From positions 248,001-312,000 of the forward strand of contig JAGVSM010003626.1 of the NCBI GenBank assembly GCA_022494885.1: a DNA stretch of 64,000 nucleotides, written 5' to 3'. The notes below the pieces were generated by a model, which saw only the letters and a list, made by a program, of their open reading frames with translations, did no database searches and had not been told where the DNA came from. Below are positions 33,915-42,926 of the stretch, piece after piece. A program made the translations under genes and the position numbers. The DNA is from Micrasema longulum (Eukaryota; Arthropoda; Insecta; Trichoptera; Brachycentridae). Numbering within the stretch: position 1 is the stretch's first letter; the number at the start of each line of letters is the position of its first letter.

Positions 33915-34250
33915 TGTGTAGATATAATGGATTGAATGCTCTTCCTTATATAGTGATATGATTTATTAATTTACGCAAAAATTATCTAAAACTATAAGTT
34001 TCATTAACCATTTACAAAACATACATGTATGTCAATAAATACTTACTTTGTTGTAAATTTTTCCGAAATTCAAACATAAATTCCTTGATTCCCCATTACC
34101 TATTAAACACTTAGCCTTGCCCTTAACTATTGGTTTTCCCCACAATTATTATTAATGTACATGCTGTTGTTCATAGGATTATTTTTATTTGTTACGAGTA
34201 CCACAAATTATATAACTATATAAGGACATTCAATCCACCTAATCTTCACA

Positions 34251-34293
34251 TTCGTTTGAAAATACCCCAACAAGGCGAAACAATTGTCACGAA
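34251..34293 (+). ncRNA. Hammerhead-like motif (family F copy 1)
   Basis: UUCGU (stem I), UUGAAAA in place of CUGANGA, short stem II ending GGC, GAAA, palindromic ACAAUUGU, C, ACGAA. Stem I pairs 5/5. Two core changes (first base and the G) predict loss of catalysis. Confidence 0.45.
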
Positions 34294-34382
34294 ATTTTTG
34301 TTTTTATATTTGTAAAAATAAAATTAATTGTTCGGTAGACTCAAATCAGTGTTTGATTACTTAAATTATAAGTTATAACAAC

Positions 34383-34565
34383 AAAGATGGAGAACATATA
34401 AAAAAAAAATAATATGGAAAGCTTGGCATATACAGGCTTTATCATTGGCTGGTCCATATATGGTCACTATACACACTATGAAAAATTCATCGTTCTGTCT
34501 ATGTTAAAATATTCACATTTCTCAATTCTTCCATCTGTTGACTGTTGGTTGATGGTTGACCTCAA
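34383..34565 (-). repeat. Family C fragment, diverged
   Basis: AAGATGGAGAACATAT, GCTTGGCATATACAGGCTTT, ATTGGCTGGTCC, CTTCCATCTGTTGACTG. Confidence 0.6.
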
Positions 34566-35127
34566 AGGTGGCGTTCTAGTGCTCCAGAGAGTAGATACCA
34601 ATACTTTCTATCACTGTTGATATAAAGGGGTTTAAACTGGGTGGATGGATTTATTTATTATTTATTTTTACTTTCCCCTGTCCCTACCTTTTTTTTTTTT
34701 ATTTTCCCGAGGGTTTTAGGGTGACAGTAAAAGGGAAATTGAGAGTTGCAAATGTTTGTTGACGTAACTTAAATGTGTTTTATAAATTTCGTTTTTAAGT
34801 TTTATTAAATTGATGAATACACATATTGCAGGTTCTATTTACATATAAGTTTTGATTCGAGTTTGTGGAACATTCAGAAACTTTAAATAAAGATTGCTTT
34901 CTGGTCTGTGCTACTGGGACTCTAAAAAATAATGTCTTACAGAAACTTAAGACAATCTATTAAATTATTTTTTTAAATATGTATAAAGAAAATGGCAGCC
35001 ATGTTGATTTTAACTGTTTTGACAGAAAACAATACATTCTACAATCAAACACAAAATCTAAATAACGAATTGCAATAAACTATAATCATAGTAATATTTT
35101 AACATAAAACAACAAATATGAATAACA
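34566..35127. other. Unassigned AT-rich sequence
   Basis: Nothing recognisable. Confidence 0.45.
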
Positions 35128-35395
35128 TTTTAGAGAAGGGAATATAGAAGTTTAGACATCCACAGGGCTTATGGCCTGTCATTGGCTGGTTTAAACGGCC
35201 ACTTTACTCACTGTGTAACATTCACCATTCTGCCTTTATTTGAACATCTAGATTCCTTCGATTTTTCCATCCGTTGACGTTTTTGAAGTTAAAGAGCTGA
35301 AACATTTATTGTTGCGAGTGAGAATCATATGAGTGAATTATATGAATTAATGTTTTGAATTTGGGAACACTCAAAACATTGTAGATAGTGATATT
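35128..35395 (-). repeat. Family C element
   Basis: TTTTAGAGAAGGGAATATAG, GGCCTGTCATTGGCTGG, CACTTTACTCACTGTGTAAC. The right arm ends ACACTCAAAACATTGTAG. Confidence 0.75.
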
Positions 35396-35679
35396 TTACT
35401 GTACATTGGTATTTAAATGTTTTTTATTAACACGGATGACATTATAATTAGCGTAATGGAAAAACTTTGTATAAAAGTTGCACTTCTGGGATTTTAAATC
35501 AATTTAATTATTTTGTACTTCTCTTCCTCAAATCCCACGAGAAATTATTGTAAAATCTTTTCGCGTCACTGTAAAATATAATAATACAAAGGGATTCTTC
35601 GGCTTGTTTTTTAATTTGATTAGAATATTTAACCAAATTCTTATTAATGAGTCGCATTAAATGTAAACAATACATGCAA

Positions 35680-35825
35680 AACAAATAATGGTATTTAATA
35701 ACTTGTATTTCATTACAAAATACATTACAGCTATTGATTTCTTGTGGGTGCATAATTTGTACGGCATTCGATAACTTGTAAATACGTCATCACAAATACG
35801 TTACAATATTTGATAACTAAGGAAC
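35680..35825. repeat. Degenerate array K, left part
   Basis: Loose repeats of 'ACGGTATTTGATAACTTGTa..acatcatcaca'. The same array resumes at 37.23 kb beyond a CR1 insertion. Confidence 0.5.
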
Positions 35826-37200
35826 ATCATCTGTGGTCTCACTGCTACGCAGATGATTCACAGATTTATTTTTATAACAAACCAGGCGAGAGAAGTGTGC
35901 TTGTTGATTTATTGATGGATGCATCGAGAAAATAGGAAACTGGATGGCTGAAAACAAACTTACATTAAATCCATCAAAAACGGAACAACTATGGGTGGCT
36001 TCAGCCAGACGACAGAATGATGAAGTTCAGTGGTTTTTTAAAAACAATATATTTGTTAATAGACTGTTAAACTAAGTCAAAAATATATTTTTTTAATTTT
36101 TATATATCGCATTATCGGCGCTATAATTTTTCAAAGTTTTGTATTTCTGAAATAACTCCGCGTGTAACGTCAGAGGTTCATTTCCGCTTATTCTCATTCA
36201 GTTCTTCCTATTGGTCCAGAAGCGACAAGCAGACCGGAAATTTTCCATAGCTCTCAGATCATAGGTTGATTCACATGAACCAGTGACGTCATTTAAAGTA
36301 GTGCGTTTTTATCAAAATATTTTTTATTATTTTTTCTGTACATTTTTAAGAAACTTTGTTTTACAATTTAATGCTCTAATTTTTTCCCCGCGTAAGAAAA
36401 CATTTTTTGTATCCAATTTCCCGTAGGGCTGAAGTTCTTCATTTGATCCAAGATACGGCACAACCCGATGTATAGAGTACCGCTTTACCCACCGTTAAAC
36501 TACTGGGAGTCTTACTTAATTCTGACCTTTCTCTTGACGCTTAAATTAGTAGAACGATAAGTTCATGCTTCTACCAGCTGAGACAAATTAAATGCAAACG
36601 CAAAAAGTTGCTAGTTGATGCTGCCCGTCAATTAATAAATGCATTTGTAGTTTCTATAGTCGATTATTGTAATGGTATCGACGCAGGTCTACCAATAAAC
36701 AAAATGACTCGCCTACAGTATGTATTAAATGCTGCAGCGTAACTTATTTTCAGAATCTCTAAGTTCAGTCATATCACTCCACTACTTCGAGATTTACACT
36801 GGCTACGTTTTCCACAGAGGGTGGAATGTTGGTTTATGTATAAATCACTGCACAACTCTGCTCCGGAATATCTAAAAGAACTATGCATTCCAAATGAACT
36901 AGCTGACCGGCGTCTTTCGCTTAGATCAGCTACGTCTACGACGAAATTAAAAGTTATTGTACATCTACGCAAACAGCGCACTAAATTCAATGAACACGCA
37001 TTTGCGGTTGCACGCCATAGGTGGCGTGGAATGCTCTCCCAGTAGAGGTGCGAGGCTGTGAGAGTGAAGTGATGTTTCGGAAAAAGCTTAAACCCACTTA
37101 TTCTTTAAATCATTTGAATAAATCTGTAACATGTGGTAAGAAAATAGATTGTTGCAATTAAATTACAAATTTAAGAGCTTCAATTAAATGTATTTAAAAA
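35826..37200 (+). mobile_element. CR1/L2-like LINE, YADD box to 3'UTR, split by family I
   Basis: HCYADDSQIYFYNKPGE (RT catalytic YADD), then NWMAENKLTLNPSKTEQLW up to 36020. After a 401-bp insertion it continues VKLLGVLLNSDLSLDA, SSCFYQLRQI, AFVVSIVDYCN, RLQYVLNAAA, HITPLLRDLHWL and SLHNSAPEYLKEL, DELADRR, FRKKL. These are in-order CR1/L2 reverse-transcriptase and thumb motifs. Several stops and frameshifts show it is a pseudogene. It is the longest CR1 copy here (about 970 bp of element) and lies inside array K. Confidence 0.85.
36029..36429. mobile_element. Family I insertion, 401 bp, 8-bp target duplication
   Basis: TGAAGTTC occurs at 36021-36028 and 36430-36437, exactly bordering sequence that breaks the CR1 frame and matches 24690-25082. 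No terminal inverted repeat was found (ends AGTGGTTTTTT and CCGTAGGGC), so class is uncertain: a retroposon or a decayed DNA element. Confidence 0.75.
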
Positions 37201-37229
37201 ACAAAAAAATAACAGAAAAATGGTACTAT

Positions 37230-37465
37230 TTTATCACTTTTCCGTACATCACCGTTACGATGTTTGATAACTTGGAAAGTACACGAAAATAGAACAAATT
37301 ACGGTCTTTGATAAATTGTAGGTACACCATAATAACAGTTTATATTTATTTATAATTTTTGCTTGTTAGGTACATCATCATTACGATATTTGATACCTTG
37401 GAAGTACATAATCACAAAACAAATAACGGTATTTGATAACTTGTGGGGACATCATGATTACGGTA
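37230..37465. repeat. Degenerate array K, right part
   Basis: Four or more loose units with TACATCATCATTACG, TTTGATAACTTG, GTACATAATCACAAAAC. Confidence 0.55.
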
Positions 37466-37684
37466 GTTATTTATTTAATAATTTTGTTTGTTCTAACAAC
37501 GTAAACAGGGTAATTGTTGCAGGTCTAGACCTGATCTAGACTAGCTAGAAATTTACAGTTTTTGGGCAAGTCCTTTATTGTTACATTTTTTCAAAATTCT
37601 ATGTTTTTAAAACAATTAAAATCAACAATATTAATAATTAAAATTGAAATATTAATGAATACCAGAAAAATTTCAATAAATATT

Positions 37685-38003
37685 TATAACATATTACAAC
37701 AGAGATGAAGAACATTTAATAGAAGATAATATAGAAGTCCAGACATCTACAGGGCTTATGACCTGTCAATGGCTGGTTTAAGTGGCCACTTTACACACTG
37801 TGTAACATTCACCATTCTGCCCATGTTTTAACATCCACATTTCCTCAACTTTTTCATCTGTTGTCTTTTGTGAAGTTAAAAGCTGAAACCTTTATTTATG
37901 CGGGTGAGATTCATCTAATTGAATTATTTCACCTACATACCTAGGCAACTCCTGAAAATATTATTTTCAATTTCTATACTTCTTCATGGACCAGGTAATT
38001 TAT
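37685..38003 (-). repeat. Family C element body
   Basis: ATTACAACAGAGATGAAG, GGGCTTATGACCTGTCAATG, core CTTTACACACTGTGTAAC, TAGGCAACTCCTGAAAATA, TTCATGGACCAGGTAATTTA, then passes into the hairpin unit. Confidence 0.85.
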
Positions 38004-38348
38004 CAACAATATTTTGAGTTTGTCCAAATTTTTGTAGACAAGGACTGGATTCAACTCCCTGGGGAGCTGTTTATATTTACATATTACAACAGAGATTAGG
38101 AACATTTAAGAGAAGGTAATATAGAAGTCCAGGCATCTACATGTTACACGTGAATGTTACACAGTGTGTAAAGTGGCCACTTAAACCAGCCATTGACAGG
38201 TCATAAGCCCTGTAGATGCCTGGACTTCTATATTACCTTCTCTTAAATGTTCTTCATCTCTGTTGTAATATGTTAATATAAACAGCTCCCCAGGGAGTTG
38301 AATCCAGTCCTTGTCTACAAAAATTTAGACAAACTCAAAATATTGTTG
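38004..38348. repeat. Family C foldback unit, 138-bp arms
   Basis: The arms 38004-38141 and 38211-38348 are inverted copies differing at four positions (about 97% identity), around a 69-bp loop that holds the core TTACACAGTGTGTAA plus AAGTGGCCACTT. Ends CAACAATATTTTGAG / CTCAAAATATTGTTG. Non-coding. A transcript would form a long, almost perfect hairpin. Confidence 0.9.
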
Positions 38349-38817
38349 TTAAATATAAACATATTACAAAAAATACAATAATAACGTAGCCTAAACTTTA
38401 TGAAGCCAAGGCTCTGAGTTGAGTTGGGATACAACATAGCGGAAAGTGGAGCATGTACATAATTAGATGCATGTACATAATAGAGGTATTATTATTTAGT
38501 AATTCAACTTTTTTTTTTGTTTTTTTGCTCAAAAAACTTTTATTTTTTAAGCCCTTATGTATTAATTTTTTACTATTATTATCTAGTTATTCTCAACTTT
38601 ACTGTGTTATATTTATATTTAGTACGTAAGATTTTCTCATGGTAATTGCTATCTTTATTTAGAAATGTTATGTTTCTTTTTTACTTTTTGTATTATATGT
38701 TACCTAAATTGTTTAGTTTTAATTATTCTATTATTTCATACTGCATATTGTGCACTGCAGTGATTATTTCTGTGAATTATTATTTTTTGAAAAAGGTTCT
38801 TTGAACCGTTGATGTAA
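38349..38817. other. Unassigned AT-rich sequence
   Basis: Nothing recognisable. Confidence 0.45.
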
Positions 38818-38825
38818 GAATAAAT

Positions 38826-39913
38826 GGGCTATGTATAGCGTGTGAGCTCGCCAATATATGACAGTAAAAATTTTATTGTCTTTGAATTTCCTAGAGTTTT
38901 AACCATCGAAAAAAAGAAGATTGCAAATAAAATCAACAGACAATGGAAATTTGATGTGTATTATTTTAATAGATTGTTTATAACAGAAAAATACAAAGAG
39001 AAATATGCATTTTTATTTTTTGTAATAAAAACAGTCTAGTAAATTCGAATAAATAAAAATACGCTTTATATTAAGAATATTAATTAAATGCAAAAATAAC
39101 ATTGAATACTTGAAAAATAAATATTACTGAGTGTTACAAACATAATTTAAAAAAACGGATAGCGATTAAAAGTAAAAACTATCTTTAGTTTAATTCTTTT
39201 AGCGATAAATACATAAACATTATAAAACAGGAGTTATACAAATACAAAAATAATATTGTAACTAGGTGGCTACCTACACGGTTAAATTTCGATACACCAC
39301 GCAATTTCTTATCTCGGCTACGCTATGTAAAATGAAAAAAAATATTTAAATTAATAATTTCATCACGTCATGAAGTCGCCCCTGGGTAGCGCCTGCTAAC
39401 GTCAATCAACAAAAACATCCTCGTTTTAATTACAATATTTTGGTTACGCCATAAATCTCTTTTTTTTAATAATTTCTCACGTCACAAAGTCGCCCCTGGG
39501 TAGCGCCTGCTAACGTCAATCAACAAAAACATCCTCGTTTTTATAATAGTATTTCGGCTTCGCCATGAATTTCTTATAAAAAATGTCAAAACGTCACAAA
39601 GCCACTCTCTGAGTGTCGCTACTGACATCATTTACAAAAACATAATTATTTGTGCTTTTTTCAGATACGCAACATTTTTTTTAAAATACACCTACCTAAC
39701 CGATAAAATACTATTAGTAATTAAACCAAGGTGTGTTTTAAAGTTCCGTATGGCCAAATAATATTATTTATTATTAGAATATTATTGACATGTAGTTCAA
39801 GCATTGCTGCATTCACGTTGCTTTACTTCTGAGAGCTCAACTGCTATGTTTTTCTATGGTTATGTTAATGTCATCTGTCATGTATTGGCGAGCTCACAGG
39901 CTATACCTACGCC
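38826..39913. mobile_element. Non-autonomous DNA transposon with TIRs and 8-bp duplication
   Basis: The left end TATAGCGTGTGAGCTCGCC, continuing CAATATATGACAG, is inverted at the right as CTGTCATGTATTGGCGAGC, continuing TCACAGGCTATA. The TIRs are about 38 bp with a few mismatches. GAATAAAT lies at 38818-38825 and 39914-39921. An 8-bp duplication fits hAT- or P-type transposition. A 65-codon frame (38842-39039) is unrecognised. The right half holds a 114-bp tandem repeat. Confidence 0.75.
39260..39690. repeat. Tandem repeat, about 114-bp period, within the TIR element
   Basis: AAGTCGCCCCTGGGTAGCGC recurs 114 bp apart (39373 and 39487) with CTGCTAACGTCAATCAAC after it. A diverged third unit begins near 39594, and a partial one lies before 39360. 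Confidence 0.8.
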
Positions 39914-39959
39914 GAATAAATAATTAAATAATAACAAAAATTAAATATTCTAACAAAAA

Positions 39960-40310
39960 AAATAATTTATTTCAAAGGTCTTCAGGACAACACGCTTAAT
40001 AGTATATAAATCTATGCAATATCTCGCAGCAGTCTCCTGCGAGGGTCTCTTTCCTTGGACAAATCCAGACTTGTACACTCCTGAAAATGGCTTTCATTTT
40101 GGAGAACTTAAAATGTTCATCCAGGACATTGAGAACTCTTGGGGCCACAAAAAAAATTCTTCTGAGCAAGCGTCGTACGTGTTTTTGGAATTAAACTATC
40201 CAAATTACAGGAAAACCCCGTTCGAGCATTCTGCTGGGATCAGCTCTTGTAGCCGCATGACCAGAAATGTGTCAATGACTCTTTTTAAAAAACATATCTA
40301 ATGTCCAGTC
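39960..40310. other. Unassigned GC-richer segment with a 95-codon frame
   Basis: The plus frame 40014-40301 (MQYLAAVSCEGLFPW..., ...HFGELKMFIQDIENSWG) has no family I recognise. The minus strand also has long open stretches and AATAAA followed by a T-rich run near 39970, so it could equally be a minus-strand 3' exon/UTR or an unknown transposon. Confidence 0.35.
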
Positions 40311-40436
40311 CCCTTCATAAATTGGAACAATGTCTCAGGTGGGCAAGTTGAAATCACTAAACGTAAAATTTGTATGGTAAAAAAAAATCATAACGAAATC
40401 TCCAACGAGTATTTCTGATTTTTTAAATGCAGTTAT

Positions 40437-40535
40437 TGTATTATATTACAAAAGAGATAAAGAACATTTTAGAGAAGGTAATATAGAAGTCTAGGTATCT
40501 ACAGGGCTTATGGTCATTGGCTGGTTTTTTAATAA
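40437..40535 (-). repeat. Family C fragment
   Basis: ACAAAAGAGATAAAGAAC, TTTTAGAGAAGGTAATATAG, ATTGGCTGG. Cut by the LINE 3'UTR that follows. Confidence 0.65.
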
Positions 40536-40612
40536 TTTTTTTTTTGTTTTTTTACAATATACATAAAAATTTTAATAGAGTATTAAAAAAATAAGGCATA
40601 TTTATTTATTTT
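40536..40612 (-). mobile_element. LINE 3'UTR repeat, left half
   Basis: TTTTTACAATATACATAAA and GAGTATTAAAAAAATAAGG match 20140-20185. The other half is at 42297-42400. Confidence 0.55.
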
Positions 40613-42296
40613 ATTTCATTTTATTTCATTTTATTTCATTTTATTTGGGATTTTTACAGCTATTACATAAACAAAATAATTAGAAAAATCTTAAAAATAC
40701 TAAAGCCAATTAAAAAATCCACTGTAAATATAATGACACATAATATATAAGAAAAGAAGTTTAGTAATTGTATTTGTGTGACGTTTGTATTCATGTGTAT
40801 GTGAATGTGTGTATGCGTGAATGAATGAGGGAGAGGATACATGTGTGTGTGGGAATGAAAGAGGGAGAGGGTGCGTTTGTATGGGTGCGTAAGTATGAAA
40901 ATAATATATTTGCTTAAAACTTGTAAATTGTATTAAAAATGGTACAATAAAGAGCTTAGTAAAAAGTTAGAAACCTTTTTGTTAAAATTCAAATGACGAA
41001 ATGATATAAATTGTTTTTTTTTTTTTTTTAAGTATGTTAAATTTCAAAACCGTATTCTGAAGAAAAAAAAAGCATTTTATTTTTTAAATTTAACTGATAC
41101 ACATCGAATGAATAATGTGGGACGAGTCCCATACAATACAGTAGGTAATCACAAAATGCAGTAAATACGAAATAATGACAACAATAAAATAAGGATTGAC
41201 AATACGCGAACGTTGATTCAAAACGAACACACAAATGCATATTATATGCACCTACATAATATATAAATAAGATTAACATATAAGTTTAATAGAAATGATT
41301 CGGATTATAAAAAATCAGGTGTCACAAACAGTTGGCCCGCAGTACGGGGATACATAATTATATTAAAAGATCTTCTCACTTTAAAACTTATATATGTTAA
41401 GGGATAGAGAGCAACGGAGAGGAGGATGCGGACAAAGACAATTTATTACCTATGGCAGTTTTGATAAATTTAATATTTTTGGTAAATATATCTATTTCGT
41501 TAAATTTCCTGTTATACGTATCCATAATACGGTTAATCGTAGCGTTTTTTTGACGAATTTGTTCTGCATTTAGGTATGTGGAAAAGTTGTGTATAACGCG
41601 TTTGTCTCTGTGGTACCTTAAGATGAATGCGGTTAACCAATTCGGGGGAATCTATTTTATCAGATATTATGTTGGTGAGTAACACTATATCAGCTGTGGT
41701 TCGTCTATCAGCGAGAGTTTGGATATTATGAAAAACGCACGCTTGGCGATAATCTGGAAAATTGAGATGTAATCTACGGTTTAAGTTTTTTATAAACATT
41801 TTTTGAATTCTTTCAATTTTGCAGGAATGAATTTTATAATAAGGAGACCAGACAGGTGAAGAAAATTCTAGTAAACTACGAACATAAGAAAAATATAATT
41901 TTTTAAGAGTATCGGTATTTTGAAACGGTTTGCCTGTGCGTAGTATAAATCCTAGTGTTCTAAAAGATTTTTCAGTAATACCATCGATGTGACGATTAAA
42001 AGTTAATTTTTCATCTAAGAGGATACCTAAATCACGGACTGTTTCGACAGATTTAATATTTGTATTATTTAATTTGTAATTAAAATCGATGGCACGGGTC
42101 TTTCTTTTGAATGTTATTTTTAGGCATTTTTCAGGGTTAAGCGATGGTTTATTATTTAAACAATAAACCGACAGTCTAGTGAGGTCCTCCTGCATTTTAT
42201 GACAGTCATTAGTATTTTCAATATTTAAGTATACCTTCATGTCGTCTGCATACATAATGTATTTAGAGTTATTAAAACAATGTAATACATTTTAAC
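40613..42296 (-). mobile_element. Jockey-like LINE, 5'-truncated, with the longest intact ORF
   Basis: The minus frame is open from about 42295 to the stop at 41533. It enters with CFNNSKYIMYADD (RT catalytic YADD) and continues NNKPSLNPEKCLKITF, VRDLGILLDEKLTFNRHID, YVRSLLEFSSPVWSPYY, IERIQKMFIKNL, LADRRTTADIVLLTNII, DSPELVNRIHLKVPQRQTRY, FHIPKCRTNSS. This is the palm-to-thumb part and C-terminus of a Jockey-like LINE. The ORF has no stop in about 240 codons, so it is younger than its neighbours. A ~900-bp 3'UTR ends in (TAAAATGAAA)n at 40613-40650. It interrupts a LINE 3'UTR copy intact at 20.1-20.3 kb. The first in-frame ATG (42255) is internal. Confidence 0.85.
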
Positions 42297-42400
42297 AGTG
42301 AAAATAGTAAACGAAAAATTTCCACAAAGTCATGGCCTGTTCGTGGGTATATAAGAAAATGTTTATGAATTTTTGCTCCTATAATAAATAATGGACAGTT
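42297..42400 (-). mobile_element. LINE 3'UTR repeat, right half
   Basis: GAAAATAGTAAACGAAAAAT, CATGGCCTGTTCGTGGGTAT, GAATTTTTGCTCC match 20216-20300. Confidence 0.6.
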
Positions 42401-42489
42401 ATAATATTTTTGTGTAATATAAGAGAGAGAAAATAAAATATTCAGTAAAAGATTATATGATTTTTTTTTTTGGTTAATAAAAAAGGAAA

Positions 42490-42735
42490 AAAATATTTTT
42501 AAGAAAAGAGCTCATATCTTTAGTTTGAATCCAGGATAGTGCGTGTTTTTTAAAAGAAGGAAAATTTTGAAAGCTTGAAATCAATGAAATATTATCTGTA
42601 AAAAAAAATAAAAAATAAGTCACTTTACACAATTTGTATCATTCACCGTTCTGACTATTATTGAGCATCTGTATTCCTTAAATGCTTTCACCAGTTGATG
42701 TTTGTGAAGTTAAAGAGCTGAAACCTCGCAAGCTA
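42490..42735 (-). repeat. Family C fragment, composite shared with 18.5 kb
   Basis: GAGCTCATATCTTTAGTTTG then CACTTTACACAATTTGTATC, GTTGATGTTTGTGAAGTTAA, AGCTGAAACC. It lies about 100 bp downstream of the cytochrome b5 stop. Confidence 0.65.
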
Positions 42736-42836
42736 TTAGCAAGTGCTAGCACAAACTACTAGTAAGAACCGGGTAGTACTTTAAAGAAACATTTTTATGT
42801 TATATTTACTGCATTTTATATTGTTTTTTATGTTTT

Positions 42837-42926
42837 TTATCCACAAAGACCACAAGTGACAATCGTTATACATGATCTTTTATTTTCTTCCTTCTCTTCT
42901 TTTTTCTTTCCTTGCTTTTGTTCGGC
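42837..42926 (-). CDS. CYB5: Cytochrome b5 coding exon 3 (last)
   Basis: The acceptor TTTATTTTTTTCAG precedes GCC-GAA. It encodes AEQKQGKKKEEKEENKR, then a short hydrophobic end with three Cys (SCITIVTCGLCG) and TAA at 42839-42837. The charged linker plus cysteine tail replaces the usual anchor helix. Confidence 0.88.
   Translation of the reverse strand, partial: AEQKQGKKKEEKEENKRSCITIVTCGLCG

Larger units (their letters stand above)
33835..34377. repeat. Family F element with inverted subterminal hammerhead-like motifs
   Basis: ACAATTGTTTCGCCTTGTTAG at 33880 is the inverse of CAACAAGGCGAAACAATTGT at 34269. The right end ACTCAAATCAGTGTTTGATT matches the 47.5-kb element and the window start. 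The interior (TACATGTATGTCAATAAATA, CCCCATTAC.TATTAAACA) is collinear with 47.09-47.4 kb. Confidence 0.7.

Noticed and set aside
39970..40310. Last exon of cytochrome b5 (an AATAAA lies there on the minus strand).
   Set aside because: A clean last exon with acceptor, frame and stop was found at 42926-42837, and candidate acceptors here give stops or implausible sequence.
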